Positions 10,644 through 21,434 of a DNA stretch of 64,000 bases are shown here, piece by piece. Numbering within the stretch: position 1 is the first letter of the stretch; each line of letters starts with the position of its first letter. The DNA is from Diogma glabrata. Taxonomy: Eukaryota; Arthropoda; Insecta; Diptera; Cylindrotomidae. The stretch spans positions 129,253,143-129,317,142 of the forward strand of contig OY856186.1 in the NCBI GenBank assembly GCA_963693315.1, given 5' to 3'. Both the position numbers and the translations under genes were made by a program. The notes beneath the pieces are model-generated. The model did not search any database. It saw only the letters and a program-made list of their open reading frames with translations, and was not told the DNA's origin.

Positions 10644-11735
10644 TGTTAGTATGGACCTTTCGTACAAAATAATATTAATAATATTGCTACGGGATAGCGT
10701 TTATCCCCACAGAATCCTAAATTTGGGAATCTCTTATTATCTGAAAAAAAATCTAGCCTATCATTCCAAAGGGGAACGAGGAATAAATAAAAAAATTAAT
10801 ATATTTACTGTAAGTACCTTAACTTATAACTGTTGATTGAAGATTTGGTCTATGTGTTCCAATTCCCTTGACTAATCAACCAACTGTATTGGATGAACTA
10901 ATTTGTGAACATCAGTTGCTGCTGCTGAATTACACCTTCGTTGTTCGAAATGCCCAATTGAACATTGCCTTTAATCCTTTAACTTTCCACTACATATTTT
11001 GCTTTAAATCCATACGGTTTCTACAACCGGAAAATCCACCATACACTCGACTGTTTCTAACTGTGGTAATATGCTTCGATCACTGTTATCCTTACTACTC
11101 ATACTTTCGATAACATCATTGGATACTTTATTTTTCATGTACTGCCACTTTTATAAAGCAATCTTTTTCCTTTATGATAAATTAAGTATAAACTTAATGA
11201 TAACAGAATGAAACACTTTGTTAAAAAATATATATATATTTCATCCAAATCACACACTAATGAAAACAAAGTTAACCTTTTTTCTGTATAAATTAAAACA
11301 ATTTCTTTTTAAACTCAAAATAAAATGGAATTAGTATTTTTTCTTTAATACGTTTTATTGAGTGTTTAATAACAATCTCAATTCAACATTTTGGTTGAAG
11401 ACCCAAAAACAGAAAGACAATATTTTCAAACAAAAATGTGTTTTTGTTAATTCTTTTTGACATCTTATCATGTCAAAATAGCTCGGGTAATACTAAAAAG
11501 AAATTCAATAAAGATTAATAACGACATCTGTTTGTTAGAATTGGAAATAAAAATTTAGTACGTTCGTTTGCTTTTTATAGTACAATTGAAATTTAACTAG
11601 CAGTTAAGTATTAGAAAATTTTAAATTATTGTTAATGTGAAAATGAATGGAAACTAATGAAATACATTTTTATTGAATTAAAAACGAAGATGAATTTGGT
11701 TTTATTATTGTTTTGCGATTATTGCGATCGTTACA
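10644..11735 (-). repeat. 3' LTR of gypsy-1
   Basis: On the plus strand it begins TGTTAGTATGGACC and ends GCGATCGTTACA. It is repeated without visible change at 20343-21434. The open frames inside it are not coding. Confidence 0.93.
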
Positions 11736-12065
11736 CCATGAATTCAAGGTAGAAACCAAGATTTTTACTCTTGAAATCACAAAAACGTCGCCATCCCCTC
11801 CATGACAGAAAACCACCGAACTACTTCCACCTATTAAACTGTATCTGGGATCGAGATACCAATGGTAACCAGCGTCAGGGTCGATGATCAATTTCAATAC
11901 TCATGAAGTTCCTAGGAACTATCAGTGAGTACCGAAATCGATCATCCATCCATCTAACGTCAGCACCATTGAAACCTCGATACGACCAGTAATATATGAT
12001 GCTGAAGATGTGAACCCCAGAGACGACAACCAGCCAGAGGAACGACCCTACCTAACGAACAGACA

Positions 12066-15000
12066 TCATTCTCTGATGTCTTTCGCGTGATGGACTCCAA
12101 GACTCTTACCGCTCATATCTATGCACTCATAGAGTACATTTCCAATCTTAGTCTTAATCATTGCAGGTAAGAACTTTGGAGCCAATTTTGCCGAGAACTT
12201 TTTGGTAGCGTCACTCAAATGATGTTGCCGTACAAACACACGTTGTTGTGGTTGAAAAGTCCGTAGTTTAGATCGCAGGTTGTACTGATGTTGCGATTTC
12301 TTGAAAGCTGCTTTCAAATTCTGTTGAACTCGATTCCTGAGCAGAGTCAAATGATCAGCGCGTTCTATTTCCTCACCAGCATCTTCACCAAGCTTGTATA
12401 GTGATCTCAACAATTGGTAAGTATTTCCATCCGATATTGGATGTTGACCAAATAATAGATAGTAAGGTGAGTACTTGGTAGCTGAATGTACTGCAGCCCG
12501 CAGTGCATAAGCGATTTCACCAATTAATGAATCCCACTTGGTATGTTGACCTTTTATGAACGCTCGAATTGCTGCTAGAACTGACCTATTGACCCGCTCT
12601 GACGCGTTGCTTTGAGGACTATAGACACCGGTCCTAATGTGTTTAATGCCGAAATCTGACAAAAGACTTTGAAAGTTCCTACTAGTGAACTGTTTGCCAT
12701 TGTCACTGTGCAGAAACTCTGGTACCCCATATGTAAGAAACACTTCGTTCTTCAGAAAAGCATTCACCTTCGGTGAAGTTGCGTTCCTAAGTGGTTTCAG
12801 TAGTACAAACTTCGTAGCATGATCCAGAACTACCAATAACACCGTATTCCCAAGTGTTGAACGAGGGTACGGTCCCAAAAAATCTATATAGACTCTCTGC
12901 CATGGACGTGCTGTTTCGAATTGATATTGCATCGGAGGACGCAATATCTGATTCGTGGCTTTTGTTTGTTTACATGTGTCGCAGGACACAACATAGTTGT
13001 GTACCTGTGACGCCATGCCCGGCCAATAGTAAAGACGTCGAAGTAATTCTAAAGTCTTTTTAACACCCCCATGAGCAGCAGTACTATCATCATGATGTTT
13101 CTGAATCATGTTGGAAGTCATCGGTTTTGGTACCCAGAGTTTCCACACAGGAACATCGTTGGGTATTGCATCAGGTTTTGGCTCAATACGAATGTATAGC
13201 TTATCATCCACGACTTTAACTGAGGGAAAGTCCTTTGGTGATGATTGAACTTTAGCTATCATATCCGTATATTCCTTGTGCCGATAACCTTCATTGTCGA
13301 TTTTGATGTCGTTAATGTGATGTGATAATGCTTCCGTCAATTCCTCGTGTGTATCGTCATAAAGACGAGATAGAGCATCAGGGACTATATTTTGGGTACC
13401 TTTTTGGTGGATAATGGTAAAATCCATATGTTGGAGTTTTAGGCTCCACCTAGCCAGACGACCACTCAAATCTTTCTGTGACATAAGCCACTTCAGACTT
13501 GAGTGATCAGTCACAATTGTAAATCGGTGACCTTCAACATAGCCCCTGAATTTCTTCACACTCAGAATTGCCGCAAGACATTCAAGCTCAGAAACAGAAT
13601 AGTTTCGTTGAGCTTTATTAAGTTTTTTCGACATGAAGGCTATCGGACACTCTTGTCCGTCTTCGTCGATCTGATACAGTACACTACCTAACCCTGTCAG
13701 ACTCGCATCGCATCTAATAAAGAACTCTTTATTATAATCAGGGTTTACTAATACCGGTGCTGTAGTCAGCAATCGTTTTAAATTTTCGAAAGCAGCTTGC
13801 GCTTCCAATGTCCATTTTAATTTCCCAGAACTTTTCTTTAATAAATCTGTAATCGGTGATACCACGCTTGCATAATTTGGTATGAAACGTTGGTACCAAC
13901 CAGCCATTCCCAATAGTCTACGTATTTGTTTCACTGTTGACGGAGCTGGATACTCAGCAACAGCTCTTACCTTGTCAGGGTCTGTTCGAAGACCATCTTC
14001 ACCAACCAAAAATCCCAAGTATTTCACCTCTCTCAGAACAAATTTGCTTTTCTTGAGGTTTATTGTTAACCCAGCCGCTCTTAACAATGAAGAGACCTTG
14101 GACAGCAATTCCATATGTTCCTGGAACGTGGAGGAGACTACCAATAGATCATCTAAATAAACAAAGACATTTTCGTGATATTGATGTGGTATCACTTTGT
14201 GCATTAGCCGACACATTGTCTGGGGAGCATTGCACAATCCAAAGGGCATAACCCGGAATTGATACAATGGACGACCAGGCACTGTGAAGGCTGTCTTGTC
14301 TCTAGATGCTTCTGCCAGAGGGATCTGCCAGAAAGCATCTTTGAGATCAATACTTGAAATGTACTTTGTGCTATTTAGACGACCTAGTAAGCCATCAATC
14401 AAGGGAAGTGGGTATGCGTCCTTTTTAGTTAGTGAATTGACACGACGGCTATCAATACATAATCTGTTTTTACCAGATTCTTTTTGTACCAACACCACTG
14501 GCGAGCACCAAGAACTGTTACTCTCTTCGATCACGCCCATTTGAAGCATTCGGTCAAGTTCAGCATAGACCTTTAGTTGAACAGCCGGCGATGTGGGATA
14601 ATGCCTCTGTTTAACAGGTGCATTATCACCAACATCGATGACATGTTCAACCAAAGAAGTCTTTCCGAGTCCAGACACTTCAAATGACGGGAAAGAATCC
14701 TTGATCATATCCAGTTCTCGTTGCTGGTCAGTGGTGAGGTTATGTATATTTAAATTTTGTGGCTCTGTACGAGTCAGTTCACTAACAAATGAAGGAACAA
14801 TACCAAATTTCTCCCAGAAATCTATGCCCAGGTAGAGCTCTTCTCGTAGTCCAGGGACAATATGAAACCGCATTGGTTTAGTGGAGCCATTCACAGTTAT
14901 TGGAACTTCTATGTAACCCAAAATTTTATTTGCAGTACCATCTGCCGTACGAATACACGAAGTGTACTTACGGTAAGTTGTACCTGCTGACTCCAATAAT

Positions 15001-15386
15001 TCCAAGGAATTTCTTCCAAGTATTGTGATTGACGCTCCACTGTCCAATAGTCCTGAAATGTGTTTGTCCAAAATCCTTATTGTTAATCGCGGCCGAGGAT
15101 CCTTTGTTTCTGAAAGGATAGATGAAATACAAGCTTTACGAAATAATTTCCTCATCCTCCAATATCTAATATTACGTTCTAGACGTCTAAAATACGTTCG
15201 ATGTAATGATGGGAAATTAAATGTACTAGGTGATTTTATTCTGGTTTCCTGAGTGGTGATCGATCGTCCTGCGTTGCTACATCTCTCGTCGTTTTCTTCG
15301 GGCTCATTGGATGTTGAACCGAGGGTACCATCCCCGAAGCATGTACTCTCGGACGGTAGTTTAACGACGGGTGACAATATGAACAA
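12066..15386 (-). CDS. pol: gypsy-1 Pol polyprotein (protease, RT, RNase H, integrase)
   Basis: 1106 uninterrupted codons. Protease LLDSGASITILG at residues 114-125 (catalytic DSG). Reverse transcriptase at about 270-480 with SSIDLKDAFWQIP, MPFGLCNAPQT and the VYLDD active site at 409-413. RNase H with Asp560 (RCDAS), Glu600, Asp627 (VTDHSS) and Asp670 (PDALSR). Integrase zinc domain at about 764-805 (H...H...CDTC) and catalytic core Asp834 (YIDFLG), Asp895 (HSDNGKQF) and Glu930 (NASERVNRS). The frame opens with TTG rather than ATG and overlaps gag by about 150 bases in the -1 frame, so it is probably made by -1 frameshifting; AAGAAAACG at about 15290-15298 is one possible slip region. All catalytic residues are present, so the copy may encode active enzymes. 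Confidence 0.95.
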   Translation of the reverse strand: MFILSPVVKLPSESTCFGDGTLGSTSNEPEENDERCSNAGRSITTQETRIKSPSTFNFPSLHRTYFRRLERNIRYWRMRKLFRKACISSILSETKDPRPRLTIRILDKHISGLLDSGASITILGRNSLELLESAGTTYRKYTSCIRTADGTANKILGYIEVPITVNGSTKPMRFHIVPGLREELYLGIDFWEKFGIVPSFVSELTRTEPQNLNIHNLTTDQQRELDMIKDSFPSFEVSGLGKTSLVEHVIDVGDNAPVKQRHYPTSPAVQLKVYAELDRMLQMGVIEESNSSWCSPVVLVQKESGKNRLCIDSRRVNSLTKKDAYPLPLIDGLLGRLNSTKYISSIDLKDAFWQIPLAEASRDKTAFTVPGRPLYQFRVMPFGLCNAPQTMCRLMHKVIPHQYHENVFVYLDDLLVVSSTFQEHMELLSKVSSLLRAAGLTINLKKSKFVLREVKYLGFLVGEDGLRTDPDKVRAVAEYPAPSTVKQIRRLLGMAGWYQRFIPNYASVVSPITDLLKKSSGKLKWTLEAQAAFENLKRLLTTAPVLVNPDYNKEFFIRCDASLTGLGSVLYQIDEDGQECPIAFMSKKLNKAQRNYSVSELECLAAILSVKKFRGYVEGHRFTIVTDHSSLKWLMSQKDLSGRLARWSLKLQHMDFTIIHQKGTQNIVPDALSRLYDDTHEELTEALSHHINDIKIDNEGYRHKEYTDMIAKVQSSPKDFPSVKVVDDKLYIRIEPKPDAIPNDVPVWKLWVPKPMTSNMIQKHHDDSTAAHGGVKKTLELLRRLYYWPGMASQVHNYVVSCDTCKQTKATNQILRPPMQYQFETARPWQRVYIDFLGPYPRSTLGNTVLLVVLDHATKFVLLKPLRNATSPKVNAFLKNEVFLTYGVPEFLHSDNGKQFTSRNFQSLLSDFGIKHIRTGVYSPQSNASERVNRSVLAAIRAFIKGQHTKWDSLIGEIAYALRAAVHSATKYSPYYLLFGQHPISDGNTYQLLRSLYKLGEDAGEEIERADHLTLLRNRVQQNLKAAFKKSQHQYNLRSKLRTFQPQQRVFVRQHHLSDATKKFSAKLAPKFLPAMIKTKIGNVLYECIDMSGKSLGVHHAKDIRE

Positions 15387-17035
15387 TTTGCATATATAAC
15401 ATCCGGCTTGTTACATTTCCAACAATATAGTTTAATTCTATTCTTAGAGCACTCAGGAGCTCGATGACCGTTTACTCCACATCTGAAACACACTATTGGT
15501 TGTCTGGATATTGATGGACCAGGTTGACTGTTGTCAGAGGTTATGCTAGGTCGCTGCAATATCCGTCTCTGTGTTGAATCCACCGCATCAATATATCCAT
15601 GTTGTTCTGGTTCAGCATCCACCTCATAATCATCCATTTGCTGTACCTCGCTAATTCTTAAATTTGATGTTCTGGTTGGAACTGGTGTGGACCACAAACG
15701 TTCAAACTTCTGACATAAAGTCCGAAGTTCATCCATTGAGTGTATTGTTGCTGCTAATGTAGCATTTTTGAGATCCACACTCAGTCCCTCCCGAGCAATC
15801 TCTAGCATTTCACGATCAGCAAATGGACGTGCTAAGCGACGGTTTAACGAACCAATCTCCACCAGATATTCGTATACGCTCTCCTTGGATTTTTGTTTAC
15901 GGTTCAGAAGAACGCGCAAGATCGCCTTATCATCAGTTAGCGTACCGAAGGTCTGTAGGAGTCCCTCCCTTAGCACTGGGTAGGTCACCACCCCATATTC
16001 ATGAGTTAAATTCAAATAGTATCTGTCGGCCGCTGCTTTCAGATACCGTGGTATGATAGACCTAAGGTCGTCCCATGACACACGGTCTCTTCTGGCAGCC
16101 GCCTCCACTCTATGAATGAACTCATGAATATCAGGAGAGTGACCATCCCCTGTGAAGGTTGGAACCCAATTTGAGTCATAACGACTCAAATTGTTCCCAC
16201 GAACCCCTCGGTACTCCACTGGTGCTAACGCTGGAGCCGCGTCACGCCATACCTGAGGAGGTTGGTTGTATGGTGGTGGTGCTGTTAGTGGAGCTGGTGG
16301 ATATATTGGTGGTAGTTGTACCTGTGGTACTGATGGATAATTTAATTGTGGTTGTGGTTGTACCAATGCTGGATTGTTATGTGTATGTTCAGACTGGAGT
16401 GATGGACCCAATTGTGGTATTGCAAAGTCCTCGGCTCTCAACCCAGATTGCTGGAAATAAGCCGGTGGTAATTGATCTGACCGTCTCTGATGTTGCTGGT
16501 TTGGACGATTCAGACTATTTATTGTTTCCGATATTGGCCGTACTGGGATCGGTGTGGATCTCTCATCTGGTTGAAAAGCAGGTGAAGCAGGTGGAGCAGA
16601 TGATACTCCTGGTTTACTCTACATAATTGGACGTGTTGACAATGATCCTATTATACTCCAAGCGCGTGACAATTGTGAGATAGCGTAGGTGCGGGCTTCT
16701 TGCAAGTCATTGCGAGGACCCAACCTATTCATCCTACCCGTATAATGTAACACTCGATTCGCCAAACCATCCAAGAGGGTCTGATCAATCGGTGACTGAA
16801 GTCGTCGTACTTGATTTAAAATAAGTTATGCTGCCTGCACCACCATTTGAGATTCCTCAATCAAATCTCTCGCATGAGACACTGTTATTGGAACTGACCC
16901 ATGATCTGCATGGTTTCGCAGTTCCTCTGCCCAATCGGCCCCCCCGAAATTCACACCCCGAACCAAACATTCGACCAGCAGTTCGCTGGGTTCTAGACCA
17001 TAGAACGGATGGTCAACGTCTATTTGGTTTGACAT
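15236..17035 (-). pseudogene. gag: gypsy-1 Gag with two in-frame stop codons
   Basis: An ATG at 17035 (MSNQIDVDHPFYGLEPSEL) opens a frame that continues in register to 15236, about 600 codons, broken by TAA at 16826-16828 and TAG at 16619-16621. The sequence between the stops is clearly protein-like (SPIDQTLLDGLANRVLHYTG). After the second stop come a Pro/Gln-rich stretch, the capsid-like core (TFTGDGHSPDIHEFIHRVE through LCQKFERLW), a CCHC knuckle CFRCGVNGHRAPEC and a second cysteine cluster CWKCNKPDVIYANCSYC. Gag would form the particle and bind element RNA. Either the stops are recent lesions in a copy mobilised in trans, or they are read through. No usable ATG lies just after either stop. 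Confidence 0.85.
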
Positions 17036-17040
17036 TTTGA

Positions 17041-18119
17041 TGGTAAAATTTATCAAATCCAGAATTCACAAAATCAAACAACAATAATAAAACCAATTCT
17101 CAACAACCAAAAAAAAATGTAGAGTTAGTACGACGGAAATGTAAAAGTGAAAACAATAAAAACCGCAAAACGGAAAAAAACAACGAACGCCCCAAAAAAA
17201 ACAGAAAATTTTTGTAAAAACCAAACTTGTAAAGGAACAAAAAAACTGTCGTAGCTAATCTTTGCTGAATCTTTACAGAAATTCCTAAGATATTGTATAT
17301 TAAAATATAATTTATTTATTTAATTTCAGATATACTGAAATATATATATATACCTAAAATTAGTTATTGACGATAGCACCCCTAAAATATATTTATTTAT
17401 TTTAAAAAAAATTGAAAAATAAAAAATATTCAAAAAGGATGTTTATTTATTGGATGCAACGTCCTAGCTCAAAATATTGATTTATTTTTTAAAAAAAATA
17501 AAAAATATTTATTTATTTCTTGACGTATTGCTTAATTAATAAAAAATTTATTTTATTTAATTACCTAAAATTATTTAAATTTAAAAAAAAATTATTTAGT
17601 TACCCAAAATTTAATTTACGAAAATTTATTTTATTTAATAAAAATTATTTATTTAATTTTTTGAAAAATTTGTTTGATTTATTTTATTTTTATTTAATAT
17701 AATAAGAGATTCCCAAAATCTAGATTCGTCTGGAGACACATAAAAGTAAGTATGGCTACAATATCCATTTCATTCAGTATTTGAATTATCGCGTTCGCGA
17801 GCCCACTCCAACAATGCATGTGAGAACCGACTAGAAAAGCCCCTAACGACCAGATTCTACAGAACAGTATCTCCCCAACCTAACAAAAACAATCGCAACT
17901 GTCACGATTAGACTCCAGGCCCATTTCTACTGACCCAGCTGCGGTTGTTCTACCTAAAAATAAATTACCATTAAACTAATGCCATAGTCGAAGAACGCTC
18001 CCGAACACCAGACTTCAAATCCTAAACTTAATGAAAACTGTCTATTGCAAGCTAAATGTAAGAGTGGAAAAATGTTGAAGTTGTGTGAGGTGAAGCCTCG
18101 ATCCTGATAAAAAAAAATG
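17041..18119 (-). other. gypsy-1 leader, gag-proximal half
   Basis: No gene. 17280-17700 is extremely AT-rich, dominated by TTATTTAATT-like runs. 17700-18119 has ordinary composition without an open frame. It lies between primer site and gag, so it is untranslated leader. Confidence 0.6.
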
Positions 18120-18257
18120 ATTGGTTCTCCTCTTCATTTCGTTAAAGAAGCTTCTGTGCAGGGAATGGTACTACTGGTTTGTACCTAAGTACAGACCAGC
18201 AGTAGTCACTCCCTTATCACCAGAAAACTCCTTCTGAAATGAAGAGAAGAAACCAAT
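18120..18257 (-). repeat. Strong hairpin in gypsy-1 leader
   Basis: ATTGGTTCTCCTCTTCATTT at 18120 pairs with AAATGAAGAGAAGAAACCAAT ending 18257, and inner segments (TACTACTGGTTTGTA with TACAGACCAGCAGTAG) pair as well: about 65-base imperfect arms around a CCTAAG apex. Retroelement leaders often carry packaging or IRES structures; that role here is inference. Confidence 0.75.
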
Positions 18258-18955
18258 GAACTTCGATCGCATGTCCATAATGGACAGAGGCGATCTAAGA
18301 ACATAATTATGTTAAGGAGATAAGCCCCATGGATCCTTTGTTAGAGGTACCGCTGAGAGAAATTATCAATTACACACTTGTAATCATTACACAACAATAA
18401 AAAAATTAACACCCAAAAAAAAATCAATTAATTCTAACAAACGCTCAACTGTAGTGGAATGTACAATATTTTCATCGCGAAATTAAAAATAGTTCGAATC
18501 TACCACAACCAAAACAGGATTTTCACCGATTATAACCATTAGTGGTAAAGAAATTAAAATCATGTATTTGTTTCACGCAGGCCAAAATGCACCGTTAAAA
18601 CGAGCATCAGATTCCAGATCTAATTTATTAATGTATAAATATTTAAATATGATCTACTATCCAATTCCTATCAATGTATAATATTTGCCAAAGCTACTCA
18701 CAAAAAGTTCAAATGGCTAAATCGTTTCATCGGTTTGGTTTCTTAATTTCATCTCGTTGGTGCTATTGTAACATAACACTCCACACAAACCACTACATCC
18801 GCTTCCCATATACCAAAAATATGTACAAATATGTACAATTATACAACAATTAACCTACTATATACACTATGTACAATGACAGTATAAAAAAACAGTCTCC
18901 GAAAAAAATTACTGCCCCAAAACGGTTTTTTTCCAAATTCAGAACAAAATACATT
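18258..18955 (-). other. gypsy-1 leader between hairpin and leader ORF
   Basis: No open frame in the sense direction and no recognisable element. Confidence 0.4.
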
Positions 18956-19642
18956 TCAAAGATGCACACAATTTCCCGGGGCCACTTGCGGTCCCAACCA
19001 CCGTCGAGGGTTCTCTCCCCTGTGATTGGACTCAGAGATAGCGTTCTCTTCAGCCAATATCTCCGCATAAGCGTGCATGACTGACGAGAACTCTACCTCC
19101 TCGGCCAACCACGCTGCCTTCTGCTTCTTCCTCCTACTCTTTTTCTCCCTCCACCTTTTCCTATCCCTTTCTAGCCTCCTCAATCGATATCTCTCTCGCG
19201 CATCCATCACTTCATCCACACACTCATTCACTTCATCAACTACCACTTCTCCTACCAACTCCTCATTCATCTCATCCACTTCCTCCACTCCATGCACTAC
19301 CTCATCTGCCCACTCATTTATCTCCTTATTCATCACTCCATCCGCCAACTCATTCACTTCCTCATTTACAATCTCACTTATCACTACATCCAACCATTCA
19401 TCATACTGCTCATTCGCTATGTCATCCATCAATTCTAAATATAGTTGATTCCTTTTCTCATCCAGTTCTGCATTCATTTTTACCTGTTCCCTCTCATTCA
19501 CCACATTCATCACTTCACTCACAATCTCATGCATTACTTCATCTACCTCATTCACACCCGGCTTAACCGCTGCCTGACCCAACTCTCCTGGCCCCGGCCG
19601 ACGCTTGCTCCTAAACGAGCCAAAATTTCTGACTGTGTGCAT
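18956..19642 (-). CDS. Extra leader ORF of gypsy-1, acidic-repeat/basic protein, unknown function
   Basis: 228 codons from a true ATG at 19642, in sense with gag-pol and between the primer site and gag. Residues 1-30 are basic. About 30-150 is a degenerate repeat of VNE(V/W)-DEVM-like units, very rich in Glu, Val, Asn and Asp and likely helical. About 150-180 is strongly basic (ERDRKRWREKKSRRKKQK), resembling a nuclear-localisation or nucleic-acid-binding segment. The tail is non-repetitive. It matches no retroelement domain I know. The alternative is a degenerate short satellite (CATTCACTTCATC-like on the plus strand) that happens to stay open, but the non-repetitive ends argue for a real protein. 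Confidence 0.5.
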   Translation of the reverse strand: MHTVRNFGSFRSKRRPGPGELGQAAVKPGVNEVDEVMHEIVSEVMNVVNEREQVKMNAELDEKRNQLYLELMDDIANEQYDEWLDVVISEIVNEEVNELADGVMNKEINEWADEVVHGVEEVDEMNEELVGEVVVDEVNECVDEVMDARERYRLRRLERDRKRWREKKSRRKKQKAAWLAEEVEFSSVMHAYAEILAEENAISESNHRGENPRRWLGPQVAPGNCVHL

Positions 19643-20298
19643 TTTTGAGTGTAAGAAATATAGTGTTAATCCAAATACAATTCTACACTATTGTAAAAAC
19701 CAAATTAAATGTTAGAATTAGAATTTAATCTTTTAGAATATTATATTTAATTAGAGAAAAACAAATAATGGTATTTTTAACACTGGCTCTACCAAGAACT
19801 CAAAGACCAAAAGGTTAATGCGAAAGCAGAATACAATTTCCTTTCAAATTCTAATAAGTCTTAGAATTGCTTATTATTTGTCTTCTTCAAGTAAATATTT
19901 ATATATCCCAAAATTAAATGTACCTGTGCAGCATTTAATGGTCATTTGAATTCGTTATTGCAACTACCGCTGAATTCAATTCTCAAAAATTCCTTTTAAA
20001 TTTATCAAATTGTGAAATTCTTAAAAATTATTAAAAAAATGAAAAAATTCTATATATATTTGATATATATGTAAAGGAAAAATATACATATAAAAAAAAC
20101 CCAACTGGTTCTTATCCAAACAAGTTCGAAGTCAACCAAACCGGTTGACACCGCCCAAATACATGAAAAAAAATGAAAAAAATATTTTTCGCGCCGAAAA
20201 TAGCTCTAAATAACACAACAAATTCGTACCTAACGGTAACAAAACTCCACCGTAATCACGGTATTATATTACCAAAATATTCCCCCGGTCCGTTTTTG
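19643..20298 (-). other. gypsy-1 leader between leader ORF and primer-site region
   Basis: AT-rich, with no gene recognised. Would be the first transcribed non-LTR sequence after the primer site. Confidence 0.4.
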
Positions 20299-20353
20299 GT
20301 TCGGCGACAGATTGTTAGTATGTCCCTGTTTCGGCGCCAGATTGTTAGTATGG
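20299..20353 (-). repeat. Duplicated LTR edge plus primer-site start
   Basis: TTCGGCG(A/C)CAGATTGTTAGTATG occurs twice in a row (from about 20300 and 20330, six bases apart). The unit comprises the last ten bases of the LTR, the ATC spacer and the start of the primer site. A partial second LTR/PBS junction therefore lies inside the leader. Confidence 0.85.
20322..20339 (-). promoter_or_regulatory. Primer-binding site of gypsy-1 (tRNA-Lys-like)
   Basis: On the minus strand, three bases (ATC) after the 5' LTR, TGGCGCCGAAACAGGGAC reads as the complement of a tRNA 3' end with CCA. From memory of animal tRNA-Lys(UUU) it matches at 16 of 18 positions. It primes minus-strand DNA synthesis. Confidence 0.8.
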
Positions 20354-21434
20354 ACCTTTCGTACAAAATAATATTAATAATATTGCTACGGGATAGCGTT
20401 TATCCCCACAGAATCCTAAATTTGGGAATCTCTTATTATCTGAAAAAAAATCTAGCCTATCATTCCAAAGGGGAACGAGGAATAAATAAAAAAATTAATA
20501 TATTTACTGTAAGTACCTTAACTTATAACTGTTGATTGAAGATTTGGTCTATGTGTTCCAATTCCCTTGACTAATCAACCAACTGTATTGGATGAACTAA
20601 TTTGTGAACATCAGTTGCTGCTGCTGAATTACACCTTCGTTGTTCGAAATGCCCAATTGAACATTGCCTTTAATCCTTTAACTTTCCACTACATATTTTG
20701 CTTTAAATCCATACGGTTTCTACAACCGGAAAATCCACCATACACTCGACTGTTTCTAACTGTGGTAATATGCTTCGATCACTGTTATCCTTACTACTCA
20801 TACTTTCGATAACATCATTGGATACTTTATTTTTCATGTACTGCCACTTTTATAAAGCAATCTTTTTCCTTTATGATAAATTAAGTATAAACTTAATGAT
20901 AACAGAATGAAACACTTTGTTAAAAAATATATATATATTTCATCCAAATCACACACTAATGAAAACAAAGTTAACCTTTTTTCTGTATAAATTAAAACAA
21001 TTTCTTTTTAAACTCAAAATAAAATGGAATTAGTATTTTTTCTTTAATACGTTTTATTGAGTGTTTAATAACAATCTCAATTCAACATTTTGGTTGAAGA
21101 CCCAAAAACAGAAAGACAATATTTTCAAACAAAAATGTGTTTTTGTTAATTCTTTTTGACATCTTATCATGTCAAAATAGCTCGGGTAATACTAAAAAGA
21201 AATTCAATAAAGATTAATAACGACATCTGTTTGTTAGAATTGGAAATAAAAATTTAGTACGTTCGTTTGCTTTTTATAGTACAATTGAAATTTAACTAGC
21301 AGTTAAGTATTAGAAAATTTTAAATTATTGTTAATGTGAAAATGAATGGAAACTAATGAAATACATTTTTATTGAATTAAAAACGAAGATGAATTTGGTT
21401 TTATTATTGTTTTGCGATTATTGCGATCGTTACA
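20343..21434 (-). repeat. 5' LTR of gypsy-1
   Basis: Partner of 10644-11735, same length and no difference seen. Followed at 21435 by the AAAC target copy. Confidence 0.93.

Larger units (their letters stand above)
10644..21434 (-). mobile_element. Complete Ty3/gypsy LTR retrotransposon (gypsy-1)
   Basis: Two 1092-bp LTRs (10644-11735 and 20343-21434) flank a minus-strand body. LTRs begin TGT and end ACA. AAAC precedes (10640-10643) and follows (21435-21438) the element: a 4-base target duplication. In transcription order: 5' LTR, ATC spacer, tRNA-Lys-like primer site, 3.3-kb leader with a 228-codon frame and a strong hairpin, gag with two in-frame stops, pol in the -1 frame, short tail, 3' LTR. 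There is no envelope frame. The LTRs looked identical at every point compared, with a constant offset of 9699, so insertion is very recent. The adjacent duplicated segment preserves the empty site at 24654-24657. Confidence 0.93.

Noticed and set aside
10651..11113. Two small frames repeated at 20173-20812
   Set aside because: They lie inside the two LTRs of gypsy-1 and are repeated only because the LTRs are.
11670..11897. 75-codon minus-strand frame between pol and 3' LTR, considered as an envelope or accessory gene
   Set aside because: It starts with TTG, runs into the LTR and has no signal peptide or membrane segment.
19077..19448. Ser/Thr-rich plus-strand frame opposite the gypsy-1 leader ORF
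   Set aside because: Antisense shadow of the repeated acidic region; low complexity and antisense to the element.
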